NCBI GenBank assembly: GCA_910577365.1
Contig: CAJTMU010000043.1
Span: forward strand, 1-17,438
Direction: 5' to 3'
Source of the DNA: an uncultured Oscillospiraceae bacterium
Lineage (GTDB): Bacteria; Bacillota; Clostridia; Oscillospirales; Ruminococcaceae
Length of the DNA: 17,438 nucleotides
Shown: positions 1 through 8,877 of the stretch, one piece after another
Position numbering within the stretch: the first letter of the stretch is position 1
How the letters are laid out: every line of letters begins with the position of its first letter
Translations under genes and position numbers: made by a program
The notes under the pieces: model-generated
What the model was told of the DNA's origin: nothing
The model's input: only the letters and a program-made list of their open reading frames with translations
Database searches by the model: none

Positions 1-1
1 A

Positions 2-664
2 GGGGTAAATTCCGGTTCTCTTGAAAAGGAGCTGCTGGAAAAATACGGCAGCCCCACGCCCGAAGCGCTGACCGAAAGTGCTCTTAACCATGTGAAATTG
101 CTGAACCAATGTGATTTCGACGATATCGTCATCAGCATAAAATCCTCCGACGTAAAAACGACCATTGCCGCATATAGGCTTCTGGCGCAGAAAACGGACT
201 ACCCGCTTCATCTTGGAGTTACCGAAGCGGGCACGGAGCGAATGGGTATTATAAAATCGGCGGTGGGGATAGGTTCGCTGCTGTGTGACGGGATAGGAGA
301 TACTATACGCGTATCGCTCACCGCCGACCCCGTAAGGGAGGTTTATGCCGCAAAAGATATTCTGAGAGCCTGTGGTATGGGAGGCGGCGCGGAGCTAATC
401 TCCTGCCCGACATGCGGCAGAACACAGATAGACCTGATATCACTTGCGGGGCAGGTCGAGAAGCTGCTTGAAACGGTGGACAAGCCAATCAAGGTCGCGG
501 TCATGGGCTGTGCTGTGAACGGTCCGGGCGAAGCTCGTGAAGCTGATATCGGTATCGCGGGAGGAAAAGGTGAGGGACTCATTTTTAAAAAGGGCGAGAT
601 ACTTCGGAAAGTTCCTGAGGGAAAGCTTCTTGAGGAGCTGAAAAAGGAAATAGATTTGCTTTAA
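2..664 (+). CDS. ispG: 4-hydroxy-3-methylbut-2-enyl diphosphate synthase IspG (GcpE), 3' part only
   Basis: C-terminal 220 residues of IspG, the [4Fe-4S] enzyme that converts methylerythritol cyclodiphosphate to HMBPP in the MEP isoprenoid pathway. The frame is open from base 2 and begins GVNSGSLEKELLEKYG, a conserved internal IspG segment, so the gene starts left of the window; the GTG at 92 is an internal Val, not a start. The cluster ligands are visible: CPTC (visible residues 135 and 138), then MGC (170) leading into NGPGE, whose Glu (177) is the usual fourth ligand. The C-terminal ferredoxin-like domain looks complete and ends with TAA at 662-664. polC follows after 16 bp, so the two are probably co-transcribed, as is common in Clostridia. 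Identity is very secure; only the 5' end is missing. Confidence 0.97.
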   Translation, partial: GVNSGSLEKELLEKYGSPTPEALTESALNHVKLLNQCDFDDIVISIKSSDVKTTIAAYRLLAQKTDYPLHLGVTEAGTERMGIIKSAVGIGSLLCDGIGDTIRVSLTADPVREVYAAKDILRACGMGGGAELISCPTCGRTQIDLISLAGQVEKLLETVDKPIKVAVMGCAVNGPGEAREADIGIAGGKGEGLIFKKGEILRKVPEGKLLEELKKEIDLL

Positions 665-680
665 TGAAAGGAACAACATA

Positions 681-3600
681 ATGAGCATATTGGGTGAATT
701 GCTGTCGGATTTTAATGTGGAGCTTCCGGAGAAGATATCGGCGGGGCGGGTATTGAAAATCGTCAGAAAAGAAGCGGGAAACGCGCTGGATATAAATCTG
801 GAGATGGGAGAAATCGTTACCGCGGAGGAGCTTATCAGCGCTTCTGAAGCCGTATCAAAGGCTCTTGACAACGCGGACGTTTCAATATACCCGAAATATA
901 AGACAGAGCTTTTCACCGATGATTACATATTTGAGATAATTGGATTTTTGAAAAATAAATATCCAAATGTAAACGGATATTTCGACGGTGCCGAGGTGAC
1001 CGCGGACGGTACGGCGTACACGATAATGCTTAAGTCGGGCGGAAAAAATCTTCTAATGGGACTGTTAATGGATAAGAAGATAGAGAACCTTGTCCGCGGC
1101 TTTTTTGACAAGAATATTTCCGTTACTATATCCGCTAAGGATGAGCTTGACCTTGACGAGTATGTGAAGCGGGAGCAGAGCGCTCCGCTGCCTCAGGTAT
1201 CGGTAACGGAATCCGCGCCGCCTCCCGCCGAGGCGAAGCAGTACCCATCAAGAGGCGGCGGGAACAGGCGTTCGCAGGTGCTTGCCGAGCCGCAGAAGAT
1301 AACTCTCCCGTTTGAGCATGAGCGTTTTAATAAAGAAGCAAATCTTTTCTTCGGAAAGGGGAATTTTGAGCCGCCCTCTCCGATGTCGGAATCGTTCTAT
1401 GATCAGGACGAAGCTACCCTTTGGGGCGAGGTTTTCAAGACCGAGGAAAAGATGTCAAAGGACGGAAAGACCCTTATCTTTACTGCCTGCTTTTCCGACA
1501 AAACGTCGTCGCATATTCTCAAGGTCATAACGGGCGCGGAGAATACCGACGCGATAAAGGACAATATCAAAAACGGCAAGGCGATATTGGTAAGCGGCAA
1601 ATTCGAGAACGATACCTTTACCAAAACCTTTAATATCCGCCCCTACTCCATTGCCGCGATAAAGACCCATGCCCGCAAGGACAACGCCGAGGCAAAGCGT
1701 GTTGAGCTGCATATGCACAGCAATATGTCGGATATGGACGCGATAACGCCGCCCGCCGAGCTTATAAAGCAGGCTCATGCGTGGGGACACAAGGCGGTGG
1801 CAATTACCGACCACGGCAACGTTCAGGCGTACCCCGAGGCGATGAATACCATTGAAAAAATCAATAAAGACGGCGCGCAGATGAAGATGATTTACGGGGT
1901 AGAGGCGTACTTTGTGAACGACAGCGGCGCGTTGGTATCGGGCTGCGGCGATTATCCCGTAAACGAGGATATCATAGTATTTGACTTGGAAACCACAGGT
2001 ATATCCTCAAAAACCGAGCGTATCACGGAGATAGGCGCGGTGAAGCTGCGCAATATGGAGGTAGTGGAGGAATTTCAGACCTTTGTGAACCCCGAGAGGG
2101 ATATTCCCGCGGAAATAACCGCTCTTACGGGCATTACCGACGAAATGGTTTCGGGAGCGCCCACGGAAAAAAGCGCGGTCGAGGATTTTATCAAATTCGC
2201 GGGCAAGGGTGTGCTTGTCGCGCATAACGCCGATTTTGACACCTCCTTTATTAGAGCGGTATGCGAGCGTCAGGGGCTGGATTATCCTTTCCGCTATGTT
2301 GATACGCTTGCTTTGAGCAGGGCGGCGCTCCCTCACTTGAAAAACCATAAGCTGGACACCGTGGCGAAAGAATACAAGCTCGGCGACTTCAACCATCACC
2401 GCGCCATTGACGACGCGAAGATGCTTGCGGAGATATTCAAGCAGCTTATAAAGAACGCCTCAAAGCTCGGCAAACTGGAAAAGCTGGGCGACCTCAACGG
2501 TATTCTCGGCAGCGTGGACGTTAAAAAGCTGCCCACATATCATATGATAATTCTTGTACAGAATAAGGTAGGACTGAAAAACCTTTATAAGCTGATATCG
2601 CTTTCCAACCTTGAATATTTCTATAAGAAGCCCCGCATACCGCTGTCAGAACTTACCAAGCACCGCGAGGGTCTGATTATAGGCAGCGCCTGCGAGGCAG
2701 GGGAACTGTTCAGGGCTATCCTTGACGACAAGCCCGAAAGCTATATAGAGAAAATAGCGGAAACCTACGATTACCTTGAAATACAGCCAATTGCAAACAA
2801 CGCGTTTCTTGTGCGCGAAAACAGAGTATCTGACGACGAGGGTCTGCGTGAGCTTAACCGCAAGGTGGTAAAGCTTGCCGACAAGCTGGGGAAGCTGGTT
2901 GTGGCTACCTGTGACGTTCATTTTAAGGATAAGGAGGACGGTATCTTCCGTACCATTCTTCAGGCGGGGCAGGGCTACAAGGACGCCGATAATCAGGCGC
3001 CGCTGTATTTTAGAACCACCGACGAAATGCTTAAGGAGTTTGAGTATCTTGGCAAAGAAAAGGCGTTAGAAGTAGTTGTCACCAATACGAATAAAATCGC
3101 GGATATGATATCCGACGATATCCGCCCGATTCCCAAGGGCACCTATACCCCCTCCATCGAGGGCGCGGAGCAGGAGCTTCAGGATCTCTGCTGGGCAAGG
3201 GCGCACGCGTGGTACGGCGACAAGCTGCCCGAAATAGTTGAGAGCAGGCTCAAAAAGGAGCTTGACGCTATCATTACATACGGATTTTCGGTATTGTACA
3301 TGATAGCGCAGAAGCTGGTTAAATATTCCGAGGATAACGGATATCTGGTCGGTTCGAGAGGTTCTGTCGGCTCGTCTTTTGTCGCGATAATGGCGGGAAT
3401 TTCCGAGGTCAACCCTCTTGCGCCGCACTATCGCTGCCCGAAATGCCGCCACAACGAGTTCGTGACGGACGGCTCTGTCGGCTCTGGCTACGACCTGCCC
3501 CCGAAAAGCTGTCCCGACTGCGGCACGGATATGATACGCGACGGTCATGATATACCTTTTGAAACATTCCTTGGTTTCAAGGGCGATAAAGCGCCCGATA

Positions 3601-5027
3601 TCGATCTTAATTTCTCGGGAGAGGTTCAGGGTAAGGTTCACCGATACACGGAAGATCTTTTCGGAAAAGATCACGTTTTTAAGGCAGGAACAATTTCCGC
3701 TGTTCAGGACAAGACCGCTTACGGATTTGTCAAGAAATACTGCGAGGAGCGGGGATTTGAGTACAGCTCCGCCGAAATGGACAGGCTCTCCATCGGCTGC
3801 ACCGGGGTAAAAAGGACAACCTCTCAGCACCCCGGCGGCATGGTAGTCGTTCCGAACGAGTATGAGGTGTACGATTTTACACCCGTACAGCACCCCGCCG
3901 ATAAAACCGAAAGCGATATGATAACCACCCACTTTGACTTCCACGCGCTGCACGACACAATATTGAAACTGGACGAGCTGGGACACGATGTGCCGACGCT
4001 GTATAAGCATCTGGAGGACATGACGGGCATGAAAATTGCCGACGTTCCCACCACCGACCCCGAGATATACAAGCTGTTTACCTCCACCGAGCCTATCGGG
4101 CTTACCTACGAGGATATAGGGGTGCACAGCGGAACATACGGAATACCCGAATTCGGTACGGGCTTTGCAATGCAGATGCTAAGGGACGCACAGCCGAAGA
4201 ATTTCTCCGACCTGCTTCAGATATCGGGACTTTCGCACGGTACAGACGTGTGGATTGGCAATGCCAAGGATCTTATCGCGGACGGCATCTGCACCATTTC
4301 CGAGGTTATCGGAACGCGTGACAATATCATGGTGTACCTAATGCACAAAGGCGTTGAGCCGTCTCTGGCGTTTAAAATAATGGAGATAACCCGTAAAGGA
4401 AATGCCTCCAAGCTCTTTGACGACACAATTTATCAGGCGTTCAAGGACAATAACGTCCCCGAGTGGTATGTGGAGAGCTGCAAAAAGATAAAATATATGT
4501 TCCCCAAGGCGCACGCGGCAGCGTACGTCACGGCTGCCGTAAAGCTGTGCTGGTTCAAGATAAACAGACCGAGCGAGTTTTATGCGGCTACTCTCACAAA
4601 GCACACCGAAAACCTTGAGCTTGATGTTGTTCTGCAGGGCAAGGACGCGGTTCAGAAACGCATGAGAGAGCTTCAGGCAATCCCAAAGCCTCAGGCGAAA
4701 GAAAAGGGAATGCTGGAAGCATTGCAGTTGGTGCATGAAATGATGTGCCGCGGTATAAAAGCGCTGCCGATAGATGCAAAGCTGTCCGAAGCGGTAACTT
4801 ACCGCGTTGAGGAGGGCGGTCTGCGATTGCCGTTTCTGGCGGTATCGGGCTGCGGCGAAAACGCTGCATATAAGCTTAAGGATGCTATCAATTCCGGAAA
4901 GTGCAACTGTATCGACGAGATACAGCAGGAGAGCGGCGTAAACAGCTCAGTGCTGGACAAACTGAAGGAGTACGATGTGTTTAGAGGTATACCACAATCC
5001 GCACAGCTTTCGTTGTTTGATTTTTAG
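681..5027 (+). CDS. polC: DNA polymerase III subunit alpha, Gram-positive type (PolC)
   Basis: Main replicative DNA polymerase with built-in proofreading, 1448 aa, the usual PolC length. Order of domains: N-terminal region (1-~200) with a Pro/Arg-rich linker, OB fold (~246-325), first half of the PHP domain (ELHMHSNMSDMDA from residue 342), an inserted DEDDh exonuclease (DLETTG at 435, HNADFD at 515, HHRAIDD ending at 578), second half of PHP, then the C-family polymerase core. The core has the PolC-specific zinc finger (C919, C922, C944, C947) and the catalytic motif PDIDLNFSG with D973 and D975. The C-terminus carries QLSLF (1442-1446), a textbook beta-clamp binding motif. The PHP insertion and zinc finger distinguish it from DnaE. 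The start ATG has AAAGGA at 667-672, 8 bp upstream. Nothing looks damaged. Confidence 0.99.
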   Translation: MSILGELLSDFNVELPEKISAGRVLKIVRKEAGNALDINLEMGEIVTAEELISASEAVSKALDNADVSIYPKYKTELFTDDYIFEIIGFLKNKYPNVNGYFDGAEVTADGTAYTIMLKSGGKNLLMGLLMDKKIENLVRGFFDKNISVTISAKDELDLDEYVKREQSAPLPQVSVTESAPPPAEAKQYPSRGGGNRRSQVLAEPQKITLPFEHERFNKEANLFFGKGNFEPPSPMSESFYDQDEATLWGEVFKTEEKMSKDGKTLIFTACFSDKTSSHILKVITGAENTDAIKDNIKNGKAILVSGKFENDTFTKTFNIRPYSIAAIKTHARKDNAEAKRVELHMHSNMSDMDAITPPAELIKQAHAWGHKAVAITDHGNVQAYPEAMNTIEKINKDGAQMKMIYGVEAYFVNDSGALVSGCGDYPVNEDIIVFDLETTGISSKTERITEIGAVKLRNMEVVEEFQTFVNPERDIPAEITALTGITDEMVSGAPTEKSAVEDFIKFAGKGVLVAHNADFDTSFIRAVCERQGLDYPFRYVDTLALSRAALPHLKNHKLDTVAKEYKLGDFNHHRAIDDAKMLAEIFKQLIKNASKLGKLEKLGDLNGILGSVDVKKLPTYHMIILVQNKVGLKNLYKLISLSNLEYFYKKPRIPLSELTKHREGLIIGSACEAGELFRAILDDKPESYIEKIAETYDYLEIQPIANNAFLVRENRVSDDEGLRELNRKVVKLADKLGKLVVATCDVHFKDKEDGIFRTILQAGQGYKDADNQAPLYFRTTDEMLKEFEYLGKEKALEVVVTNTNKIADMISDDIRPIPKGTYTPSIEGAEQELQDLCWARAHAWYGDKLPEIVESRLKKELDAIITYGFSVLYMIAQKLVKYSEDNGYLVGSRGSVGSSFVAIMAGISEVNPLAPHYRCPKCRHNEFVTDGSVGSGYDLPPKSCPDCGTDMIRDGHDIPFETFLGFKGDKAPDIDLNFSGEVQGKVHRYTEDLFGKDHVFKAGTISAVQDKTAYGFVKKYCEERGFEYSSAEMDRLSIGCTGVKRTTSQHPGGMVVVPNEYEVYDFTPVQHPADKTESDMITTHFDFHALHDTILKLDELGHDVPTLYKHLEDMTGMKIADVPTTDPEIYKLFTSTEPIGLTYEDIGVHSGTYGIPEFGTGFAMQMLRDAQPKNFSDLLQISGLSHGTDVWIGNAKDLIADGICTISEVIGTRDNIMVYLMHKGVEPSLAFKIMEITRKGNASKLFDDTIYQAFKDNNVPEWYVESCKKIKYMFPKAHAAAYVTAAVKLCWFKINRPSEFYAATLTKHTENLELDVVLQGKDAVQKRMRELQAIPKPQAKEKGMLEALQLVHEMMCRGIKALPIDAKLSEAVTYRVEEGGLRLPFLAVSGCGENAAYKLKDAINSGKCNCIDEIQQESGVNSSVLDKLKEYDVFRGIPQSAQLSLFDF

Positions 5028-5056
5028 ATAACTGAGCTACTGAACTAATGTATCAC

Positions 5057-5089
5057 TACCGCACGGTGCTTTCGCAGCGCTGTGCGGTG
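5057..5089 (+). terminator. Stem-loop after polC, weak candidate terminator
   Basis: Bases 5058-5070 pair with 5076-5088 in an unbroken 13-bp stem (two G-U pairs) around a 5-nt loop TTCGC; 5057/5089 can add one more G-U pair. It lies 30 bp after the polC stop and could end polC mRNA, but no T-run follows, so a standard Rho-independent terminator is not shown. The right arm can instead pair with 5142-5153 (see findings). Confidence 0.4.
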
Positions 5090-5153
5090 CGCTGCAATTC
5101 TGCGCGTGATGTTGAATATTTTGGTGATATTTGACGAAAAAGCCGCACAGTGC

Positions 5154-5182
5154 TTGACAATACAAAGTAATTGTGGTATTAT
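5154..5182 (+). promoter_or_regulatory. Sigma-A type promoter of the histidine operon
   Basis: Perfect -35 TTGACA (5154-5159), 17-bp spacer, -10 TATTAT (5177-5182), with TG at 5174-5175 giving an extended -10. Transcription should start near 5189, leaving a leader of about 50 nt before hisZ, too short for a T-box or a peptide attenuator. No other convincing promoter is seen until 17155, so this one probably drives the whole his cluster. Confidence 0.85.
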
Positions 5183-5204
5183 AGTAGCATAGTAATATAG
5201 CATT
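5181..5204 (+). promoter_or_regulatory. Three tandem near-identical octamers at the his transcription start, possible operator
   Basis: ATAGTAGC, ATAGTAAT and ATAGCATT follow each other without a gap from 5181 to 5204, overlapping the end of the -10 and the predicted start site. The last merges into an odd palindrome AGCA-T-TGCT (5199-5207). The position suits a repressor site, for example for a TrpR-like HisR regulator, but I cannot match it to a known motif from memory. Confidence 0.3.
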
Positions 5205-5239
5205 GCTTTAATACGATAAAAAGAGAGGCTTAAGAGATA

Positions 5240-6430
5240 TTGAAAAGATATGACTTGCTAACTCCCGAGGGAACAAGGGATCTGCTTTTTGAGGAATGCG
5301 CCGCCAAGCGCTCTATTACGGAGAAGCTTACGCGCCTGTTTAAAAGCTACTGCTACTCCGAGGTTATGACCCCGGGGCTGGAGTTTTTTGACGTTTTTAA
5401 CGGAAAGGTGCGGTATTTTCCGCAGGAGACCATGTATAAGCTTGTTGACGGAAAGAACAGGCTGATGGTGCTGCGCCCCGATAACACAATGCCGATAGCA
5501 AGGCTGGCGGCTACCCGTCTCAGCGGGGAAGAGCTGCCTCTGAAGCTGTTTTACAATCAGAGCGTTTTTATGGTGAACCCGAAAGACAGCGGCAGGGACG
5601 ATGAGTTTACCCAAAGCGGAATTGAAATTATCGGCGGTGAAATCGCTGCGGCTGATTATGAGGCACTTTCGCTGGCTGCGAAGGCACTGGCTGTGTGTGA
5701 CGAGGACTACCGCCTTGAAATAGGCGACAATGGCTTTTTCCGTGAACTTATCTTTCAGCTCGGAGTTGACAGCGAACAGGCAGAGAGCATAAGGGAATTT
5801 ATCGAAACGAAAAATTACCCCGCGCTTAATGAGATGCTGGGAGGTTTTTACGGAAGTGCGGCGGAGGCAATAAAAAAGCTTCCTGCGCTTTTCGGGGGAG
5901 AAGAGGTGTTTGCCGAGGCGGAGAAATATATGCTCACCGATTCTCTGTGCGCGCGGCTTAAATCGCTTAAAGCGCTGTATGACGGAATTTGTGGAATATG
6001 CGGCGCGGACAGGATAAGGGTAGACCTCGGGCTTGTCCACAAAAAGAATTATTATACGGGGATATTGTTTCGCGGTTATGTCGAGGGCTACGGACGACCC
6101 GTGCTTTCGGGCGGACGGTACGATAATCTGCTGGGAGATTTCGGCAGGGAAGCGGCGGCGGTCGGGTTCGCGGTAAACGTTGAGGCGGCTGCGAAATTCC
6201 TTTACGCCCGCGGTTTGGAAGCTTCCGCTCCCGATGTGCTGGTTCATGGCGGACAGGGCGCGGAAACGGCGGCACTCAGACACTGCGAAAAGCTGATTTC
6301 CGACGGATATAAGGTATACAATTCGCTGTTTGCTTCCCCCGAGAGCGCCGCGGAATACGCGAAACAACATAATATATACCGCGTCGATACGGTATCCGCC
6401 GACGGTTCGGTCAAATCAACGGAGGTGTGA
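5240..6430 (+). CDS. hisZ: ATP phosphoribosyltransferase regulatory subunit HisZ
   Basis: HisZ is a class II histidyl-tRNA-synthetase-like protein without tRNA-charging function that forms an octamer with short-form HisG and is needed for its activity and histidine feedback. The 396-aa product has the family start YDLLTPEGTRDLLFEEC, the motif-2 region (FYNQSVFMVNP) and the C-terminal core segment LVHKKNYYTGILFRGY then LSGGRYDNLLGDFG. The short HisG encoded next confirms HisZ over HisS. The start is TTG at 5240, chosen because it gives the conserved N-terminus and has AGAGAGG at 5222-5228; the weak start codon and 11-bp spacing suggest modest translation. It is the first gene of the operon. 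hisG begins 3 bp after its stop, with the hisG ribosome binding site GGAGGTG inside the end of hisZ. Confidence 0.95.
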   Translation: MKRYDLLTPEGTRDLLFEECAAKRSITEKLTRLFKSYCYSEVMTPGLEFFDVFNGKVRYFPQETMYKLVDGKNRLMVLRPDNTMPIARLAATRLSGEELPLKLFYNQSVFMVNPKDSGRDDEFTQSGIEIIGGEIAAADYEALSLAAKALAVCDEDYRLEIGDNGFFRELIFQLGVDSEQAESIREFIETKNYPALNEMLGGFYGSAAEAIKKLPALFGGEEVFAEAEKYMLTDSLCARLKSLKALYDGICGICGADRIRVDLGLVHKKNYYTGILFRGYVEGYGRPVLSGGRYDNLLGDFGREAAAVGFAVNVEAAAKFLYARGLEASAPDVLVHGGQGAETAALRHCEKLISDGYKVYNSLFASPESAAEYAKQHNIYRVDTVSADGSVKSTEV

Positions 6431-6433
6431 GCG

Positions 6434-7081
6434 ATGGAAAACAGAAAAGTGCGTATCGCTCTCACTAAGGGGCGTATAGAAAATAAGGCGGTCGATCTGC
6501 TTGAAAAGATAGGGTATGACGTTACCGACCTGCGCAACAAGGGCAGGCGGCTGATACTGTCCGTTCCGAATGAGGATATCGAGGTGGTGCTGGCAAAGGC
6601 GGCGGACGTTATAACTTATGTGGAGCACGGCGTGTGCGACCTCGGAGTTGTGGGCAAGGACACCATTATGGAGCACGGCGGCAAGTTTTTCGAGATATCC
6701 GACCTCGGCTTCGGAAAATGCAGATTTGCCCTTGCGGTGAAGAAAGGTACGGATTTTTACATGGGCTATGGGGTTAAGACCGTCGCGACAAAATACCCCG
6801 AGGTGACGCGCAGGTTTTTCGAGGCAAAGGGCATGGACGTGGATATTGTCAAGATAGAAGGCTCGGTGGAGCTTGCTCCGCTTGTGGGCTTGTCGGACGG
6901 CATAGTGGATATTGTGGAAACGGGAACTACGCTAAAAGAGAATGGACTGGAGGTCTACGATACGGTAGCGCCAATTTCGGCAAGGCTTATAGTTAATACC
7001 GTCAGCATGAAGCTTAAACAGGAGCGTATTTCGGAGATTGTAAGACTGATCGAGGAGAATTGCGATGATAAGAATAATTGA
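6434..7081 (+). CDS. hisG: ATP phosphoribosyltransferase catalytic subunit, short form (HisG-S)
   Basis: First enzyme of histidine biosynthesis, joining ATP and PRPP to form N1-(5-phosphoribosyl)-ATP. The 215-aa length is that of the short form, which lacks the C-terminal regulatory domain and depends on HisZ, encoded immediately upstream. Visible marks are the N-terminal LTKGRI, the DLGVVGKD segment of the periplasmic-binding-like fold, and the PRPP-binding signature VELAPLVGLSDGIVDIVETG. The start ATG has GGAGGTG 6 bp upstream. The 3' end overlaps hisD by 17 bp, which points to translational coupling. No defect is seen. Confidence 0.97.
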   Translation: MENRKVRIALTKGRIENKAVDLLEKIGYDVTDLRNKGRRLILSVPNEDIEVVLAKAADVITYVEHGVCDLGVVGKDTIMEHGGKFFEISDLGFGKCRFALAVKKGTDFYMGYGVKTVATKYPEVTRRFFEAKGMDVDIVKIEGSVELAPLVGLSDGIVDIVETGTTLKENGLEVYDTVAPISARLIVNTVSMKLKQERISEIVRLIEENCDDKNN

Positions 7082-8363
7082 AGCGAATGGTGATGAAAAG
7101 AAGTTTCTCGCCGAGGTGGAAAGGCGCGCGGGAGAGGTAAACGCAGAGGTTGAGAAAACCGTGCGGGAGATAATTTCTGACGTTAAAGAAAACGGTGACA
7201 AAGCTGTAAAGGAATATACCGCGAAATTCGACTGTCCCGACCCGCAGTACTACCGCGTTCCCGACGAGGCGATACAGGACGCGCTCACCGAAGCCAACGA
7301 GCAATGCCCCGATTTTGTGGAGGCCATGCTGAACGCCGTGGAGAATATAACCGCGTTTCACTGCAGACAACTCCGCGAGGGCTTCTGCGTGACAGAGCCG
7401 AACGGTGTTATTATGGGTCAGCGCGTGCGAGGGTTGGACAGAGTCGGGCTGTACGTACCCGGGGGCACGGCGGCATATCCGTCGTCGGTGCTGATGAACG
7501 CCATACCCGCTAAGATAGCGGGGGTAAAGGAAATCATCATGGTCACCCCGCCGCTTAAGGACGGCACCGCGAATAAGGATATCCTTGTCGCTGCGGCGCT
7601 GTGCGGCGTTGACAGGATATATCTCGCGGGAGGGGCGCAGGCGGTGGCTGCGCTGGCTTTCGGCACAGATGAGATACCCAAGGTTTCCAAGATTGTCGGA
7701 CCGGGCAATATTTTCGTGGCTACCGCGAAAAAGCTGCTGTACGGGGTTGTGGATATCGACATGATAGCGGGACCCAGCGAGATACTTGTGCTGGCGGACG
7801 AAACCGCTAACCCAAAGTATCTTGCCGCCGACCTGATGTCGCAGGCGGAGCACGACAAGCTGGCAAGCGCGATAATGATAACCACCGACATGGGTATTGC
7901 GGAGCGCACGCGCGGCGAGATAGAGCGGCAATCTGCGGAGCTTTCGCGCAGGGAAATAATTGACCGCTCCATAAGCGATTACGGCGCGATAATAGTATGC
8001 GATGATATGGATTATGCCGTGGAGCTTGCCAACGCGCTTGCTCCCGAGCATTTGGAGGTCGTGACGAAGAACCCCATGGAATATATCGGCAGGCTGGATA
8101 ATGTGGGCTCGCTGTTTCTGGGTCAATATTCCCCCGAACCTCTGGGCGATTACTACGCGGGACCGAACCACGTTCTCCCCACGAGCGGCACGGCGCGGTT
8201 CTTTTCGCCGCTCGGTGTTGACAGCTTTATAAAGCGCTCGAGCTATATTTACTACACAAGGGAAGCGCTGCTTGACGCGGCGGACGATATAATCCTCATT
8301 GCGGAGCGTGAAAGGCTCACCGCTCACGCAAATTCGATAAAAGTAAGGAAAGATGACGAATAA
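7065..8363 (+). CDS. hisD: Histidinol dehydrogenase HisD
   Basis: Zinc enzyme that makes histidine from L-histidinol by two NAD-dependent oxidations. The 432-aa length is normal. The expected active site is complete: zinc ligands Q260, H263 (MSQAEHD), D362 (LGDYYAGPNH) and H421, and the catalytic pair E328-H329 in APEHLEVV. NAD/substrate segments GLYVPGGTA and GPGNIFVATAKK are also clear. The start ATG lies inside the end of hisG with GAGGAG at 7052-7057, 7 bp upstream. Its 3' end overlaps the acetyltransferase gene by 11 bp. In many Clostridia hisC follows hisD; here it does not. Confidence 0.98.
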   Translation: MIRIIEANGDEKKFLAEVERRAGEVNAEVEKTVREIISDVKENGDKAVKEYTAKFDCPDPQYYRVPDEAIQDALTEANEQCPDFVEAMLNAVENITAFHCRQLREGFCVTEPNGVIMGQRVRGLDRVGLYVPGGTAAYPSSVLMNAIPAKIAGVKEIIMVTPPLKDGTANKDILVAAALCGVDRIYLAGGAQAVAALAFGTDEIPKVSKIVGPGNIFVATAKKLLYGVVDIDMIAGPSEILVLADETANPKYLAADLMSQAEHDKLASAIMITTDMGIAERTRGEIERQSAELSRREIIDRSISDYGAIIVCDDMDYAVELANALAPEHLEVVTKNPMEYIGRLDNVGSLFLGQYSPEPLGDYYAGPNHVLPTSGTARFFSPLGVDSFIKRSSYIYYTREALLDAADDIILIAERERLTAHANSIKVRKDDE

Positions 8364-8865
8364 TTCGGAGAATTTTACCGTAAGGGTAATGAAGCCCGAA
8401 AAGCTGCAAACGCTGACGCGGCTTTTCGATTATAACAATGTTGGGGAAATGCTCGCCGAAAACCGCCGCAGGATAGAAAGCGGGGCGGGAGATATATTTT
8501 GCCTTTATTTCGGCGAACTTCTTATAGGCGAGCTGCACGTAAGCTATTCCGGCGAGGATCCGCACAAGACAGCGCAGGGCAGGGCGTATTTAAGCGCGTT
8601 TCGTATACATAAGGATTTCCGGGGCCGCGGTCTTGGCAAATTTCTTCTGCGGACGGTTATCCAAAGGCTGACCGACTGCGGCTACAATGAGCTTACGGTA
8701 GGCGTCGAGGACGACAACGACCGAGCAAGGCATATCTATGAGAGCTTCGGCTTTACGGAGCTGCTTGCGCGGAAACGCGAGGAATATCAGGGCGACAGCT
8801 ACGAGTATAATTTGTACATTAGGCGAAGCTTATCCGCAGGTCAAGTACAAAAGCGAAATTTTTGA
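8353..8865 (+). CDS. GNAT-family N-acetyltransferase, substrate unknown
   Basis: A 170-aa single-domain GNAT protein. The acetyl-CoA pyrophosphate loop is present as RGRGLG (residues 90-95) preceded by the beta-4 strand AYLSAFRIHKDF, and the C-terminal part has the typical DNDRARHIYESFGFTEL. The substrate cannot be told from sequence. It overlaps hisD by 11 bp and precedes hisB by 12 bp, so it is firmly within the operon and sits where hisC often lies, but it has no aminotransferase features and does not replace HisC. Its ribosome binding site (AAGGAA at 8345-8350) is close to the start, suggesting coupling to hisD translation. It may simply share the his promoter. Family is certain, function is not. 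Confidence 0.9.
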   Translation: MTNNSENFTVRVMKPEKLQTLTRLFDYNNVGEMLAENRRRIESGAGDIFCLYFGELLIGELHVSYSGEDPHKTAQGRAYLSAFRIHKDFRGRGLGKFLLRTVIQRLTDCGYNELTVGVEDDNDRARHIYESFGFTELLARKREEYQGDSYEYNLYIRRSLSAGQVQKRNF

Positions 8866-8877
8866 TGGAGGAAAGAT

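Noticed and set aside
5189..5239. T-box riboswitch or histidine leader peptide for the his operon
   Set aside because: The predicted leader is about 50 nt, with no His-codon run, no T-box sequence and no terminator.
7014..8327. A 437-codon open frame on the minus strand across almost all of hisD
   Set aside because: hisD is beyond doubt on the + strand; the antisense frame has no recognisable domain and is a by-product of codon usage. The same holds for long minus-strand frames in polC (3066-4127), hisZ (5258-6370) and the EFR1-DUF4253 gene (14751-15854).
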